NCBI GenBank assembly: GCA_945872335.1
Contig: CAMBZS010000005.1
Coordinates: forward strand, 1 to 42,887
Origin: Bordetella parapertussis
GTDB lineage: Bacteria > Pseudomonadota > Gammaproteobacteria > Burkholderiales > Burkholderiaceae_E
DNA: 42,887 bases
Direction of reading: 5' to 3'
Shown: positions 1-7,871 of the stretch, one piece after another
How positions within the stretch are numbered: position 1 is the stretch's first letter
Layout: every line of letters begins with the position of its first letter
Made by a program: the position numbers and the translations under genes
Notes under the pieces: model-generated
Seen by the model: only the letters and a program-made list of their open reading frames with translations
What the model was told of the DNA's origin: nothing
The model's database searches: none

Positions 1-292
1 CATCGATCACGGCCGCTGTATAGCGATCGACTCGCCCGCAGGCCTGATTGCCACCCATATTGAGCCGGTTGTGCTTGAGATCATGCCAGGGCGCCCCGGG
101 GCAGCGCTGCCGCCCATCGAGCCGCGGGGCGCAGAGCGCATCGAGCGGATCGGCGAGACGCTCTACCTCTACACTGCGGATTCGTCGCGTGCCGCCATGC
201 TTTCTGCCCTGGGCGATCTGCGGGTGCTGCGCCGCTCAGCCAATCTGGAGGATGTATTTCTCAAGCTCACTGGGCGCGATCTTCGTGATTGA
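1..292 (+). CDS. ABC transporter ATP-binding protein, NodI-like (3' part only)
   Basis: Only the C-terminal 96 or so residues are present; the gene starts outside the window and reads from base 2. The visible part has no Walker motifs, but the tail with 'NLEDVFLKLTGRDLRD' is typical of ABC-2 export ATPases of the NodI/CcmA type, where 'LEDVFL' is a conserved C-terminal signature. It would energise export from the cytoplasmic face together with the permease that overlaps its 3' end. The substrate cannot be told from sequence; NodI/NodJ names come from lipo-oligosaccharide exporters, but relatives in non-nodulating betaproteobacteria have unknown cargo. Confidence 0.8.
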   Translation, partial: IDHGRCIAIDSPAGLIATHIEPVVLEIMPGRPGAALPPIEPRGAERIERIGETLYLYTADSSRAAMLSALGDLRVLRRSANLEDVFLKLTGRDLRD

Positions 293-1052
293 TCCTACCC
301 GTGTACTGGCGGTGTACCGTCGCAACCTGCTCGTCTGGCGAAAGCTCGCGCCAGCCAGCCTGGTGGGCAATGTTGCCGAACCGCTGATCACGCTGCTTGC
401 CTTTGGCTATGGCCTCGGTGCTTTTCTGGGCGAGGTCGATGGTGTCCGATACATCGTATTTCTCGCAGCCGGTGCAATCTGCATGAGCACCACGATGGCG
501 GCGAGTTTTGAGTCGCTTTATTCGGCGTTTTCCAGAATGCAGGTGCAGCGCACCTGGGACTCGCTCATGAATGCGCCGGTGGAGCTCGACGATATCCTGG
601 TGGCAGAGTGGCTGTGGGCGGCGAGCAAAGCAACGCTTTCAGGGGTAGCGATCGTGGTGGTGGCGTTTGCGCTGGGTGTGACGCGGGCGCCGACGCTGCC
701 GGCCGTGCTGCCTGTGATCCTGCTCACGGGGCTGTGTTTCGCAGCGATCGGGCTGGTATTCAATGCGCTCGCGCGAGGCTATGACTTTTTTACCTTCTAC
801 TTCACGCTCTGCCTGACACCCATGATCTTCATTTCGGGGGTGTACTACCCCACGCATGCGTTGCCGTCGTGGCTGGAAGCCGTGGCGGGCGTGCTTCCGC
901 TTGCGTCCGCTGTGAATCTTGTCCGACCGCTCGTGGTTGGCGAGTGGCCCGCGGCGGTGGCGGGCCCACTCGCGTTGCTCACAGGCTGGACGCTGGCCGC
1001 ATTCGGGCTTGCCCGATGGCTCACCCGGCGGCGCTTTCGACACACCCTATGA
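252..1052 (+). CDS. ABC-2 type transporter permease, NodJ family
   Basis: Integral membrane permease of about 266 residues with roughly six hydrophobic segments. 'YRRNLLVWRKLA' near the N-terminus and the conserved 'FISGVYYP' region fit the NodJ/ABC-2 family. It follows the ATPase gene with overlap (that gene ends at 292), so the two make one exporter. The start is uncertain: ATG 252 has GGAGG directly abutting it, which is too close for a normal ribosome-binding site. GTG 285 (255 residues, beginning close to the family N-terminus) is an equally good choice and would overlap the ATPase stop by 8 bases. The stop overlaps the cutA start (ATGA). Confidence 0.85.
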   Translation: MYFSSSLGAIFVIDPTRVLAVYRRNLLVWRKLAPASLVGNVAEPLITLLAFGYGLGAFLGEVDGVRYIVFLAAGAICMSTTMAASFESLYSAFSRMQVQRTWDSLMNAPVELDDILVAEWLWAASKATLSGVAIVVVAFALGVTRAPTLPAVLPVILLTGLCFAAIGLVFNALARGYDFFTFYFTLCLTPMIFISGVYYPTHALPSWLEAVAGVLPLASAVNLVRPLVVGEWPAAVAGPLALLTGWTLAAFGLARWLTRRRFRHTL

Positions 1053-1423
1053 GCACGCCCCGCGATACGCCAACGCCGGTTGAGATCGAGCCTCCTGACA
1101 GCGTGGTGCTTGCGATCAGCAACGCGCCAGACACCCAGACTGCGCAGACGCTCGCTCGCGCACTTGTCACAGAGCGCCTTGCGGCTTGCGTGAACGTGCT
1201 TGCGCCCTGCGCGTCGATTTATCGCTGGCAGGGCGCAATCGAAGAGGCGTCCGAGGTGCCCATGCTGATCAAGACCACGCGTCGGCGCTGGGTCGCGCTC
1301 GAGGCGCGGCTGCGCGAGCTTCACCCCTACGAGGTGCCAGAGCTGATCGCGCTCACCCCCGCGGCGGTATCGCCGGCCTACGCGAGCTGGGTGCTGGGGC
1401 AGACCCGGCGCAGCCCTCGGTAA
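1049..1423 (+). CDS. cutA: Divalent-cation tolerance protein CutA
   Basis: CutA1-family protein of 124 residues, in the expected range with a short N-terminal extension. The family forms very stable trimers and is linked to copper tolerance, though its biochemical role is unsettled. Family features seen are 'LAACVNVL', 'YRWQGAIEEASEVPMLIKT' and the C-terminal 'HPYEVPE' signature. The ATG overlaps the permease stop as ATGA, so it is probably translationally coupled to the transporter genes. It converges on hemB with a hairpin between them. Confidence 0.93.
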   Translation: MSTPRDTPTPVEIEPPDSVVLAISNAPDTQTAQTLARALVTERLAACVNVLAPCASIYRWQGAIEEASEVPMLIKTTRRRWVALEARLRELHPYEVPELIALTPAAVSPAYASWVLGQTRRSPR

Positions 1424-1429
1424 GGGGCC

Positions 1430-1455
1430 GGCGAATTTGCCTCAGCGAATTCGCC
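1430..1455. terminator. Hairpin between convergent cutA and hemB
   Basis: GGCGAATT at 1430-1437 pairs perfectly with AATTCGCC at 1448-1455 around a 10-nt loop. The stem sits between two convergent genes and immediately precedes the hemB stop complement (1456-1458). There is no U-run on either strand, so it may be a bidirectional 3'-end hairpin rather than a classical Rho-independent terminator. Confidence 0.4.

Positions 1456-1458
<3 letters not shown>
1431..1458. repeat. 14-bp tandem duplication over the hemB stop codon
   Basis: GCGAATTTGCCTCA (1431-1444) is followed directly by GCGAATTCGCCTCA (1445-1458), with one mismatch. The second copy contains the hemB stop triplet. It belongs to a set of short tandem duplications at gene ends in this window (also at 7849, 24070 and 35469). 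Confidence 0.75.
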
Positions 1459-2502
<1,044 letters not shown>

Positions 2503-2509
2503 CTAATTT

Positions 2510-2537
2510 TTGACCCGGTTTGTCCACGACGTATCAT
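2510..2537 (+). promoter_or_regulatory. Sigma-70-type promoter for the 2544-2645 small RNA
   Basis: TTGACC (2510-2515) and TATCAT (2532-2537) are separated by 16 bases. They match the -35 and -10 consensus at 5/6 and 4/6 positions, on the plus strand in the region upstream of hemB, which runs the other way. Transcription would begin near 2544, exactly where a series of hairpins ending in a terminator begins. Confidence 0.6.
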
Positions 2538-2543
2538 GGACAA

Positions 2544-2645
2544 CAGATGATTTTTGGTCATCTCCCGCTTCTCCTCCCTGAGCGGGCGCCCTCCGGCTCG
2601 GAAGGCATTCGTCCCCGAACGTTCAGGCGTTCGGGGCTTTTTTTG
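2544..2645 (+). ncRNA. Candidate trans-acting small RNA with anti-Shine-Dalgarno loop
   Basis: No protein gene lies here on the plus strand, yet promoter, structure and terminator line up over about 100 nt. Stem 1 pairs AGATGA (2545-2550) with TCATCT (2558-2563). Stem 2 pairs CCCGCT (2564-2569) with AGCGGG (2581-2586), and its 11-nt loop exposes CTCCTCCC (2571-2578), complementary to ribosome-binding sites. Stem 3 pairs GCC and TCC (2588-2594) with GGA and GGC (2600-2606) around one mismatch. Stem 4 is the terminator. CCUCCUCCC-type loops are known from several proteobacterial small RNAs that bind Shine-Dalgarno regions (for example Rhodobacter CcsR RNAs and rhizobial suhB-type RNAs). I do not recognise this one as a named family. 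Expression is inferred. Confidence 0.6.
2613..2644 (+). terminator. Rho-independent terminator of the small RNA
   Basis: CCCCGAAC (2613-2620) pairs perfectly with GTTCGGGG (2629-2636) around an 8-nt loop and is followed by C and seven T (2638-2644). The T-run is on the plus strand, so it ends rightward transcription. Neither flanking gene (engB, hemB; both minus) can use it, which is the main reason to call a separate transcript here. Confidence 0.85.
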
Positions 2646-2664
2646 CCCGCGCTCGGCGCGCGCC

Positions 2665-3297
2665 TCAGGGCACCGGCTCACCCGCCTCGACAATCCAGCT
2701 TTCGAGCAACGCGCGTACCGACTCCACACCAAGGCCAGTGTTGGCCGAAAAGGCGGTCAGCGTCAAGTTGAGATGACGAACAATGTCGTCAAGGGATTGC
2801 TTCACGCTCGCGAGCGTCCGGCTGCGCTCGGCGTTTCCCAGCTTGTCTGATTTGGTAAGCAGCACCAGGACACGCTGGTGGGGCGGGATGAAATCGAGCA
2901 ACTGGCGATCGAGCGCGGTGACGCCACGCCGGCAGTCCATGACCAGCACGATGCCAGCCAGGCTTGAGCGCGCCTCGAGATAGCGGCCGGCCAGGCGATC
3001 CCAGCCAGCCCGAACTGTCGCGGGGGTGGCGGCGTATCCGTAACCGGGCGCGTCCACCAAATAACCGGCGGCCTCACGATGCTCGGGGCCCACCGCGAAA
3101 AAATTGAGCGCCTGGGTGCGGCCGGGCGTCTTGCTTGAAAAGGCGAGACGCCGCCGCTGGCAGAGCGTGTTGATTGCAGAAGACTTGCCGGCGTTCGAGC
3201 GACCGACAAACACCACCTCGGGCGCGCCCGGGGGCGGGAGTTGGTCGAGACGCGCGACCGTGGTGGCAAAACGCGCGGTGAGAAGAAGCGATGACAC
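2665..3297 (-). CDS. engB: Ribosome biogenesis GTPase EngB (YihA/YsxC)
   Basis: Small GTPase of 210 residues needed for assembly of the large ribosomal subunit. All G motifs are visible: G1 'GRSNAGKS' (32-39), G2 in 'KTPGRT' (56-61), G3 'DAPGYG' (83-88), G4 'TKSD' (148-151) and G5 'SANTG' (184-188). The neighbourhood (hemB on one side, a cytochrome c4 gene divergent on the other) is common in betaproteobacteria. The start is the ATG that gives the usual family N-terminus; the gene is divergent from the cytochrome gene. Confidence 0.95.
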   Translation of the reverse strand: MSSLLLTARFATTVARLDQLPPPGAPEVVFVGRSNAGKSSAINTLCQRRRLAFSSKTPGRTQALNFFAVGPEHREAAGYLVDAPGYGYAATPATVRAGWDRLAGRYLEARSSLAGIVLVMDCRRGVTALDRQLLDFIPPHQRVLVLLTKSDKLGNAERSRTLASVKQSLDDIVRHLNLTLTAFSANTGLGVESVRALLESWIVEAGEPVP

Positions 3298-3443
3298 GGG
3301 AAGGGCCTAGCGCGCGAGCAAGCCGCGCGGTGAAAGGGGCCGGCTGCCTGAAAAGGCGCCCGCGCGACCCGTGGGTTGGAAGACGCCAATGCCGAGCCGG
3401 CTTTGCGAGCTCGGTCGTCGGCTGTCGATCTCCGGCGGTATTG

Positions 3444-3449
3444 TACAAT
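3444..3449 (+). promoter_or_regulatory. Possible -10 element for the cytochrome c4 gene
   Basis: TACAAT lies 33 bases before the cytochrome ATG, within TTGTACAATT. No good -35 hexamer is seen 16-18 bases upstream, so activation by a regulator or a weak promoter is possible. Confidence 0.35.
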
Positions 3450-3482
3450 TTCGGGTTTGTGTCTCGCCGCACCAGGTCCGCC

Positions 3483-4127
3483 ATGCTCCGTTCTGCCTCG
3501 ATCGTCGCCTCTATCCTGACTGCGCTCGGCCTTGCCGTGAGTTCGACCACGCTTGCCCAGTCAGCGGGCAAACCCGACCTGAAGAAAGGCGCTGACATCG
3601 CCTCCCAGGTCTGCGCCGGCTGCCATGGTGCCGACGGCAACAGCCCCACACCCGCAAACCCGAAGCTCGCCGGCCAACATGCCGAGTATCTCGCCAAGCA
3701 GCTGGCCAACTTCAAGGCGAAGCCCGGCGCGAAAGAGCCGGAGCGCAACAATGCCATCATGGGGGCGTTCGCCGCCCAGCTGTCGGCAGACGATATGCGT
3801 AATGTGTCTGCTTTCTATGCCTCGCAACCTCTTGCGCCGGCTGCCGCGCGCGACAAGACCCTGGTCGAACTCGGGCGCAATATCTACCGAGGCGGCATTG
3901 CGGCGAAGGGTGTTCCGGCGTGCGCGGGCTGCCATGGCCCGAGCGGTGCTGGCCTGCCCGCCCAATATCCCCGGCTTCAGGGCCAATATGCCGAGTACAC
4001 CGAGTCCCAGCTGACAGGTTTCCGGCAGGGCACGCGCGCGAACAACGCGTCCATGACCGCCATCTCGGCGCGGCTCTCCGATATCGAAATCAAAGCGGTT
4101 TCCGACTACATCGCCGGTCTCAGGTAA
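3483..4127 (+). CDS. Diheme cytochrome c4, periplasmic
   Basis: Protein of 214 residues with a Sec signal peptide (hydrophobic stretch about 8-24, cleavage likely after 'TTLAQ') and two CAGCH heme sites at about 44-48 and 147-151. The two homologous domains are each about 90 residues, the standard cytochrome c4 plan. Candidate distal methionines lie in 'NNAIMGAF' and 'NNASMTAI'. Cytochrome c4 carries electrons from the bc1 complex to terminal oxidases, notably cbb3, whose genes lie at 24430-29904. ATG 3483 was chosen because it starts the signal peptide; an in-frame extension further upstream lacks signal character and overlaps the divergent engB region. Confidence 0.93.
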   Translation: MLRSASIVASILTALGLAVSSTTLAQSAGKPDLKKGADIASQVCAGCHGADGNSPTPANPKLAGQHAEYLAKQLANFKAKPGAKEPERNNAIMGAFAAQLSADDMRNVSAFYASQPLAPAAARDKTLVELGRNIYRGGIAAKGVPACAGCHGPSGAGLPAQYPRLQGQYAEYTESQLTGFRQGTRANNASMTAISARLSDIEIKAVSDYIAGLR

Positions 4128-4370
4128 GGCGGGCGCGCGCCCCGCGGGCGCGCTGCACTCGGCCCCGCCGCGCTACCGCCCCGCCATCTTCCCGTGCTTG
4201 TGCGGGATGGCTGCGGAAGATGCAGCGCCCCGGCGCACCGATATTCGACAGGTCTGGGCCAGACAGTTCGTCTTGCCTTGGCAGGGCGCTTGGGCCATTG
4301 CGTTGTGGGGGTGTTCACGCGCGCCTCGGGTCGGCTCTGAGAAGATCACACACTACCTCTAGGAGCCGAC
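4128..4370. other. Intergenic region with an 8-bp inverted repeat
   Basis: This 243-bp gap holds no credible gene. CATCTTCC (4185-4192) is matched by GGAAGATG (4215-4222), with a further CCCG/CGGG pairing inside. There is no T-run, so it is not a clear terminator of the cytochrome gene. It could be an RNA hairpin in the cytochrome 3' end or the msrP leader. A ribosome-binding site (AGGAG) precedes the msrP ATG. Confidence 0.4.
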
Positions 4371-5363
4371 ATGCTGATACGAACGCACGATGCGAGCACG
4401 CCGCCGGTCTCGGACATCACGCCGCGTGAGGTCTGGCGTAACCGGCGCCAACTGCTTGCGGCCGCGGGCGGGACTGCGCTCGGGGCAGCGCTACCCGCAC
4501 TCGCGTCAACGCCGGCGCAGGCCTCCAGCGCCATCATGCAGGGCGGCGACCCCAAGGCGCAGAAGCTTGCAGCGACCGCCTCGAAACTCTCCACCCCCGA
4601 GCGTGCCACGCCCTACAAGGTCGTGACCACCTACAACAATTTCTACGAGTTCGGCACCGAGAAGGACGATCCGGTCAAACACGCCCATCGTCTGCGCACG
4701 CGCCCCTGGTTGGTTCGCGTCGAGGGCGAGGTGGCCAAGCCTCGCAGCTTCGACATCGAAGAGCTTCTCACGCTCGCGCCGCTCGAGGAACGCATTTACC
4801 GCATGCGCTGTGTCGAGGGTTGGTCGATGGTCATCCCCTGGGTCGGCTATCCGCTCGCCGAATTGATCCGGCGGGTCGAGCCCACCTCGAAGGCGCGCTA
4901 TGTTGAATTCGTGACACTCGCCGACCCGAAACAGATGAACGGGCTCGCGATTCCGGTGATCAGCTGGCCCTACATGGAAGCGCTGCGGCTTGACGAAGCC
5001 ATGCACCCGCTGACCCTTTTTACGGTCGGGCTATATGGTGAGGTGCTGCCCAACCAGAATGGCGCGCCGGTGCGCCTGGTCGTACCCTGGAAGTACGGTT
5101 TCAAGAGCGCCAAGTCGCTGGTAACCATCCGTTTCGTCGAGAAGCAGCCCAACACCAGCTGGATGCGCTCATCGCCCGAGGAATACGGCTTCTATTCCAA
5201 CGTCAATCCAGAGGTGAGCCATCCCCGCTGGTCGCAGGCGACCGAGCGCAGGCTCGGCGAGGACGGTTTCATGCAGCGCCGCCGCCCCACGCTGATGATG
5301 AACGGCTATGCCGATCAGGTTGGCAGCCTCTACGCCGGCATGGATCTGCGTCGCAACTTCTGA
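4371..5363 (+). CDS. msrP: Protein-methionine-sulfoxide reductase catalytic subunit MsrP (YedY)
   Basis: Periplasmic molybdopterin enzyme that reduces oxidised methionines in envelope proteins, taking electrons from its membrane partner MsrQ. It has 330 residues. A twin-arginine signal '[12 protein letters not shown]' (RR at 25-26) sends the folded, cofactor-loaded protein through Tat. The single conserved molybdenum-ligand cysteine is in '[11 protein letters not shown]' (C147), within a sulfite-oxidase-type fold. Closely related sequences run through '[14 protein letters not shown]' and '[11 protein letters not shown]'. msrQ follows 17 bases after the stop, so the two are one operon. An AGGAG site lies before the ATG. 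Confidence 0.95.
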   Translation: MLIRTHDASTPPVSDITPREVWRNRRQLLAAAGGTALGAALPALASTPAQASSAIMQGGDPKAQKLAATASKLSTPERATPYKVVTTYNNFYEFGTEKDDPVKHAHRLRTRPWLVRVEGEVAKPRSFDIEELLTLAPLEERIYRMRCVEGWSMVIPWVGYPLAELIRRVEPTSKARYVEFVTLADPKQMNGLAIPVISWPYMEALRLDEAMHPLTLFTVGLYGEVLPNQNGAPVRLVVPWKYGFKSAKSLVTIRFVEKQPNTSWMRSSPEEYGFYSNVNPEVSHPRWSQATERRLGEDGFMQRRRPTLMMNGYADQVGSLYAGMDLRRNF

Positions 5364-5380
5364 CGCAGCCGGACGCGTCC

Positions 5381-5968
5381 GTGCGGCTGTCGATCCCCTG
5401 GATCCGCGGTCTGGTGATCGCGGCCTCGATGCTGCCGATGTTGCGGCTGGTGCTCTGGCCAGCGCTGGATCGGGCGGGCGCCAACCCGGTTGAGTTTGTG
5501 ACCCGCTCAAGCGGCACCTGGACCCTGGTGTTCCTGCTCCTTGCCCTGTCGGTGAGTCCGCTGCGGCGACTCACCGGGGCTGGGTGGCTGATGCGGCTGC
5601 GTCGCCCGCTCGGACTGGCAAGCTTTGCCTACGCTCTGGCCCACCTTGCAACCTGGGTATGGCTTGAGCACTGGTTTGAGATCGCTCCGATGATCAGCGA
5701 TGTGCTCAAGCGCCCTTTCATCACTGCCGGGTTTGCTGCGCTGGTCCTGCTGATTCCGCTCGCCCTCACGTCGACTGATGCGATGGTTCGCAGGCTGGGG
5801 CGCCGATGGTCGACGCTCCACCAGCTGGTCTATGCAGCTGCGGTGCTCGCGGTGCTTCATTACTGGTGGCACAAGGCTGGCAAGGCGGATGTGACCGAGC
5901 CGGCGCTCTATGCGCTGGCGCTTGCTGTGCTCCTCGGGTGGCGCGTCGTGGCGCGCCTGCGCCGCTGA
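5381..5968 (+). CDS. msrQ: Heme-binding membrane subunit MsrQ (YedZ)
   Basis: Membrane b-type cytochrome of the ferric-reductase-like family; passes electrons from the respiratory chain or flavin to MsrP. It has 195 residues with five or six hydrophobic segments and conserved histidines in 'ALAHLATWVW' and 'LHQLVYAAAVLAVLHYWW', as expected for heme ligands. The start is GTG 5381, giving a family-like N-terminus 'RLSIPWIRGLVI'. It converges on lysA with only 14 bases between stops. Confidence 0.92.
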   Translation: MRLSIPWIRGLVIAASMLPMLRLVLWPALDRAGANPVEFVTRSSGTWTLVFLLLALSVSPLRRLTGAGWLMRLRRPLGLASFAYALAHLATWVWLEHWFEIAPMISDVLKRPFITAGFAALVLLIPLALTSTDAMVRRLGRRWSTLHQLVYAAAVLAVLHYWWHKAGKADVTEPALYALALAVLLGWRVVARLRR

Positions 5969-5982
5969 CGGTCTCTCCCCCG

Positions 5983-7242
5983 TCAGTCGGGCAGACGGTG
6001 CTCGAGTGCAAACAGCGACTCGATGGATTCACGCTCGCGGATGAGGTGCACGCGGGCGCCATCGACCAACACCTCGGCAGCACGCGGCCGGGTGTTGTAG
6101 TTGGAGCTCATGGCCATGCCGTAGGCGCCAGCGGACATGACCGCAAGCAGGTCGCCCTCGGCAAGGCAGAGCTGTCGGCCGCGCGCGAGCCAGTCGCCCG
6201 ACTCGCAGACCGGACCGACGATATCGAACAGTGCCGATTTGCCCTGGCGCGGCCGGACCGGTTGCACGCCGTGCCAGGCTTCATAAAGCGCTGGCCGCAT
6301 GAGATCGTTCATGCCGGCATCCACGATCGCGAAGTTGCGCTCGCCGTTTTGCTTCAGGTACTCGACCCGGGTGAGCAGCACACCGGCGTTGCCCACGATC
6401 GAACGTCCAAACTCGAACAGGATTTCGTAGCGGGCGCCGCGCGGGTGCGCATCGAGCCGCGCGAATACGGCATCGATCAACGCTGCCCGTGAGGGCGGCT
6501 CCTCGTCGTCGTAGCAGATGCCCAGGCCGCCGCCCAGGTCGATGTGGTGCAGTTCGATGCCCGCCGCGTGCAGGCGGTCAACGAGTTCGAGCACTTTGTC
6601 GAGTGCCGCGGTGAACGGTGCGAGGCTCGTGATCTGTGAGCCGATGTGACAGTCGATACCGACCACATCAAGGTGCGGCAGCGCGCATGCCCGCTGATAC
6701 GCGGCGAGTGCGTCTTCATGCGGGATGCCGAACTTGTTTTCGCGAAGACCTGTGGAAATGTAGGGGTGCGTGCCCGCGTCGACATCGGGGTTGACGCGCA
6801 GAGACACGGGCGCGCGCCGCCCCATCTCGCCCGCAATCCGGTCTAGCCGCACAAGCTCTGCCTGCGACTCGACATTGAAGCAGCGAACGCCGGCCGTGAG
6901 GGCTTCGCGAATCTCGGCGTGGGATTTGCCGACGCCAGAAAACACGGTTCGCGCCGCGCTGCCGCCAGCGGCGAGCACACGGCGCAGTTCGCCGGCCGAG
7001 ACAATGTCAAAGCCCGCCTGCTCGCGTGCGAGCAGATCGATCACGGCGAGATTGGAATTGGCCTTGAGCGCATAGCAGACCAGCACTCGCCGCCCGGCGC
7101 AGGCCGCCGAGAATTCTCGCCAGGCGTCGGTGATGGCGCGGCGCGAGTAGACATAGCAGGGCGTGCCAAACTGCGCAGCAAGCGCATCAAGCGGCACGTC
7201 TTCGGCATAGAGCTGGCCGTTGCGAGGCAGGAAAGCATTCAT
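5983..7242 (-). CDS. lysA: Diaminopimelate decarboxylase
   Basis: PLP-dependent decarboxylation of meso-diaminopimelate to L-lysine, the last step of lysine synthesis. It has 419 residues. The PLP lysine is K60 in 'CYALKANSNLAV', the glycine-rich phosphate site is 'DLGGGLGI' (about 235-242), and the cross-subunit cysteine is C346 in 'GPVCESGD'. The usual 'EPGRS' substrate motif reads 'EFGRS' (about 277-281), a Pro-to-Phe change, while the Arg and Ser are kept. The start overlaps the lptM stop as ATGA, the standard lptM-lysA pair of proteobacteria. Confidence 0.96.
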   Translation of the reverse strand: MNAFLPRNGQLYAEDVPLDALAAQFGTPCYVYSRRAITDAWREFSAACAGRRVLVCYALKANSNLAVIDLLAREQAGFDIVSAGELRRVLAAGGSAARTVFSGVGKSHAEIREALTAGVRCFNVESQAELVRLDRIAGEMGRRAPVSLRVNPDVDAGTHPYISTGLRENKFGIPHEDALAAYQRACALPHLDVVGIDCHIGSQITSLAPFTAALDKVLELVDRLHAAGIELHHIDLGGGLGICYDDEEPPSRAALIDAVFARLDAHPRGARYEILFEFGRSIVGNAGVLLTRVEYLKQNGERNFAIVDAGMNDLMRPALYEAWHGVQPVRPRQGKSALFDIVGPVCESGDWLARGRQLCLAEGDLLAVMSAGAYGMAMSSNYNTRPRAAEVLVDGARVHLIRERESIESLFALEHRLPD

Positions 7243-7472
7243 CGGTTGGCGGGCGCAGCAGGCGCCGCGCTGGATGGGTTGGAAAAATCAGGCGGCGGAC
7301 GAACTGCGCAGGGCGGCGGGCTGCCGTCTGCGCAGGGACGCTTGGGCAGCGGACTGGGGGTGAGAGGCCCTTTGGTACCGCAGCCGGCCAGCGCGATGAG
7401 CGCCAGCAGGGCGGTGGTGAGTAGAATCCGCGACCGGAACTGCCGGGATTGCGCGGTGGTCGTTGCAGTCAT
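7239..7472 (-). CDS. lptM: LptM (YifL)-like lipoprotein
   Basis: Small lipoprotein of about 77 residues. A hydrophobic signal is followed by lipobox 'LAGC' and the family hallmark 'GTKGPL' directly after the lipidated cysteine. LptM assists maturation of the LptD/E lipopolysaccharide translocon in E. coli; that function is transferred by similarity. The C-terminal half is Pro/Ala-rich with an extra Cys pair (in 'RPCADGSPPPCAV'). The start is uncertain: ATG 7472 gives a 27-residue signal region, but an ATG at 7505 is followed by GGAGGAGGGG and cannot be excluded. Located directly upstream of lysA with ATGA overlap, as in many proteobacteria. Confidence 0.82.
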   Translation of the reverse strand: MTATTTAQSRQFRSRILLTTALLALIALAGCGTKGPLTPSPLPKRPCADGSPPPCAVRPPPDFSNPSSAAPAAPANR

Positions 7473-7522
7473 CAGCGCCGCTACCCGGGCAGGCCCCTCC
7501 TCCATGACCAAGGCAGTCTAGC

Positions 7523-7846
7523 ATGAGCACCGAAGCGCCCTTCGAACACCTGATCGACCAGACCCTGCGGGCCATCGAGGACGCCCTCGACGCCTCGGCG
7601 CTCGACATCGACACCCACCGCAGCGGGCCGGTGCTTACGCTGGAGTTTGATGACGACTCGAAGATCGTGATCAATGGTCAGGAAGCGGTGCGTGAACTGT
7701 GGGTGGCCTGCCGCGCTGGCGGCTTTCACTTTCGGCGCGAGGCCGGCCAATGGTTGGATACGCGTGGTGCCGGCGAGCTCTTTGCCTGCCTGTCGCGCTG
7801 GGTGAGCGCGCAGGGTGGCGTAGCTGTCAGGCTCGCCGGGCGCTGA
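7523..7846 (+). CDS. cyaY: Iron-sulfur assembly protein CyaY (bacterial frataxin)
   Basis: Frataxin homologue of 107 residues that binds iron through an acidic ridge and modulates the IscS/IscU cluster-assembly machinery. The acidic helix ('IEDALD...LDIDTH'), the strand 'VLTLEFDDDSKIVIN' and the family motif 'QEAVRELWVACRAGGFHF' with 'WLDTR' are present. The gene is divergent from lptM and convergent with ponA, a frequent betaproteobacterial arrangement. Confidence 0.95.
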   Translation: MSTEAPFEHLIDQTLRAIEDALDASALDIDTHRSGPVLTLEFDDDSKIVINGQEAVRELWVACRAGGFHFRREAGQWLDTRGAGELFACLSRWVSAQGGVAVRLAGR

Positions 7847-7848
7847 CG

Positions 7849-7869
7849 AGGCGAAGGGCGACGGGCGAC
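7849..7869. repeat. 7-bp tandem repeat beside the ponA stop codon
   Basis: AGGCGAA, GGGCGAC, GGGCGAC run head to tail between the cyaY stop and the ponA stop (two exact units and one diverged). Short, but placed like the other gene-end duplications here. Confidence 0.55.
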
Positions 7870-7871
7870 GA

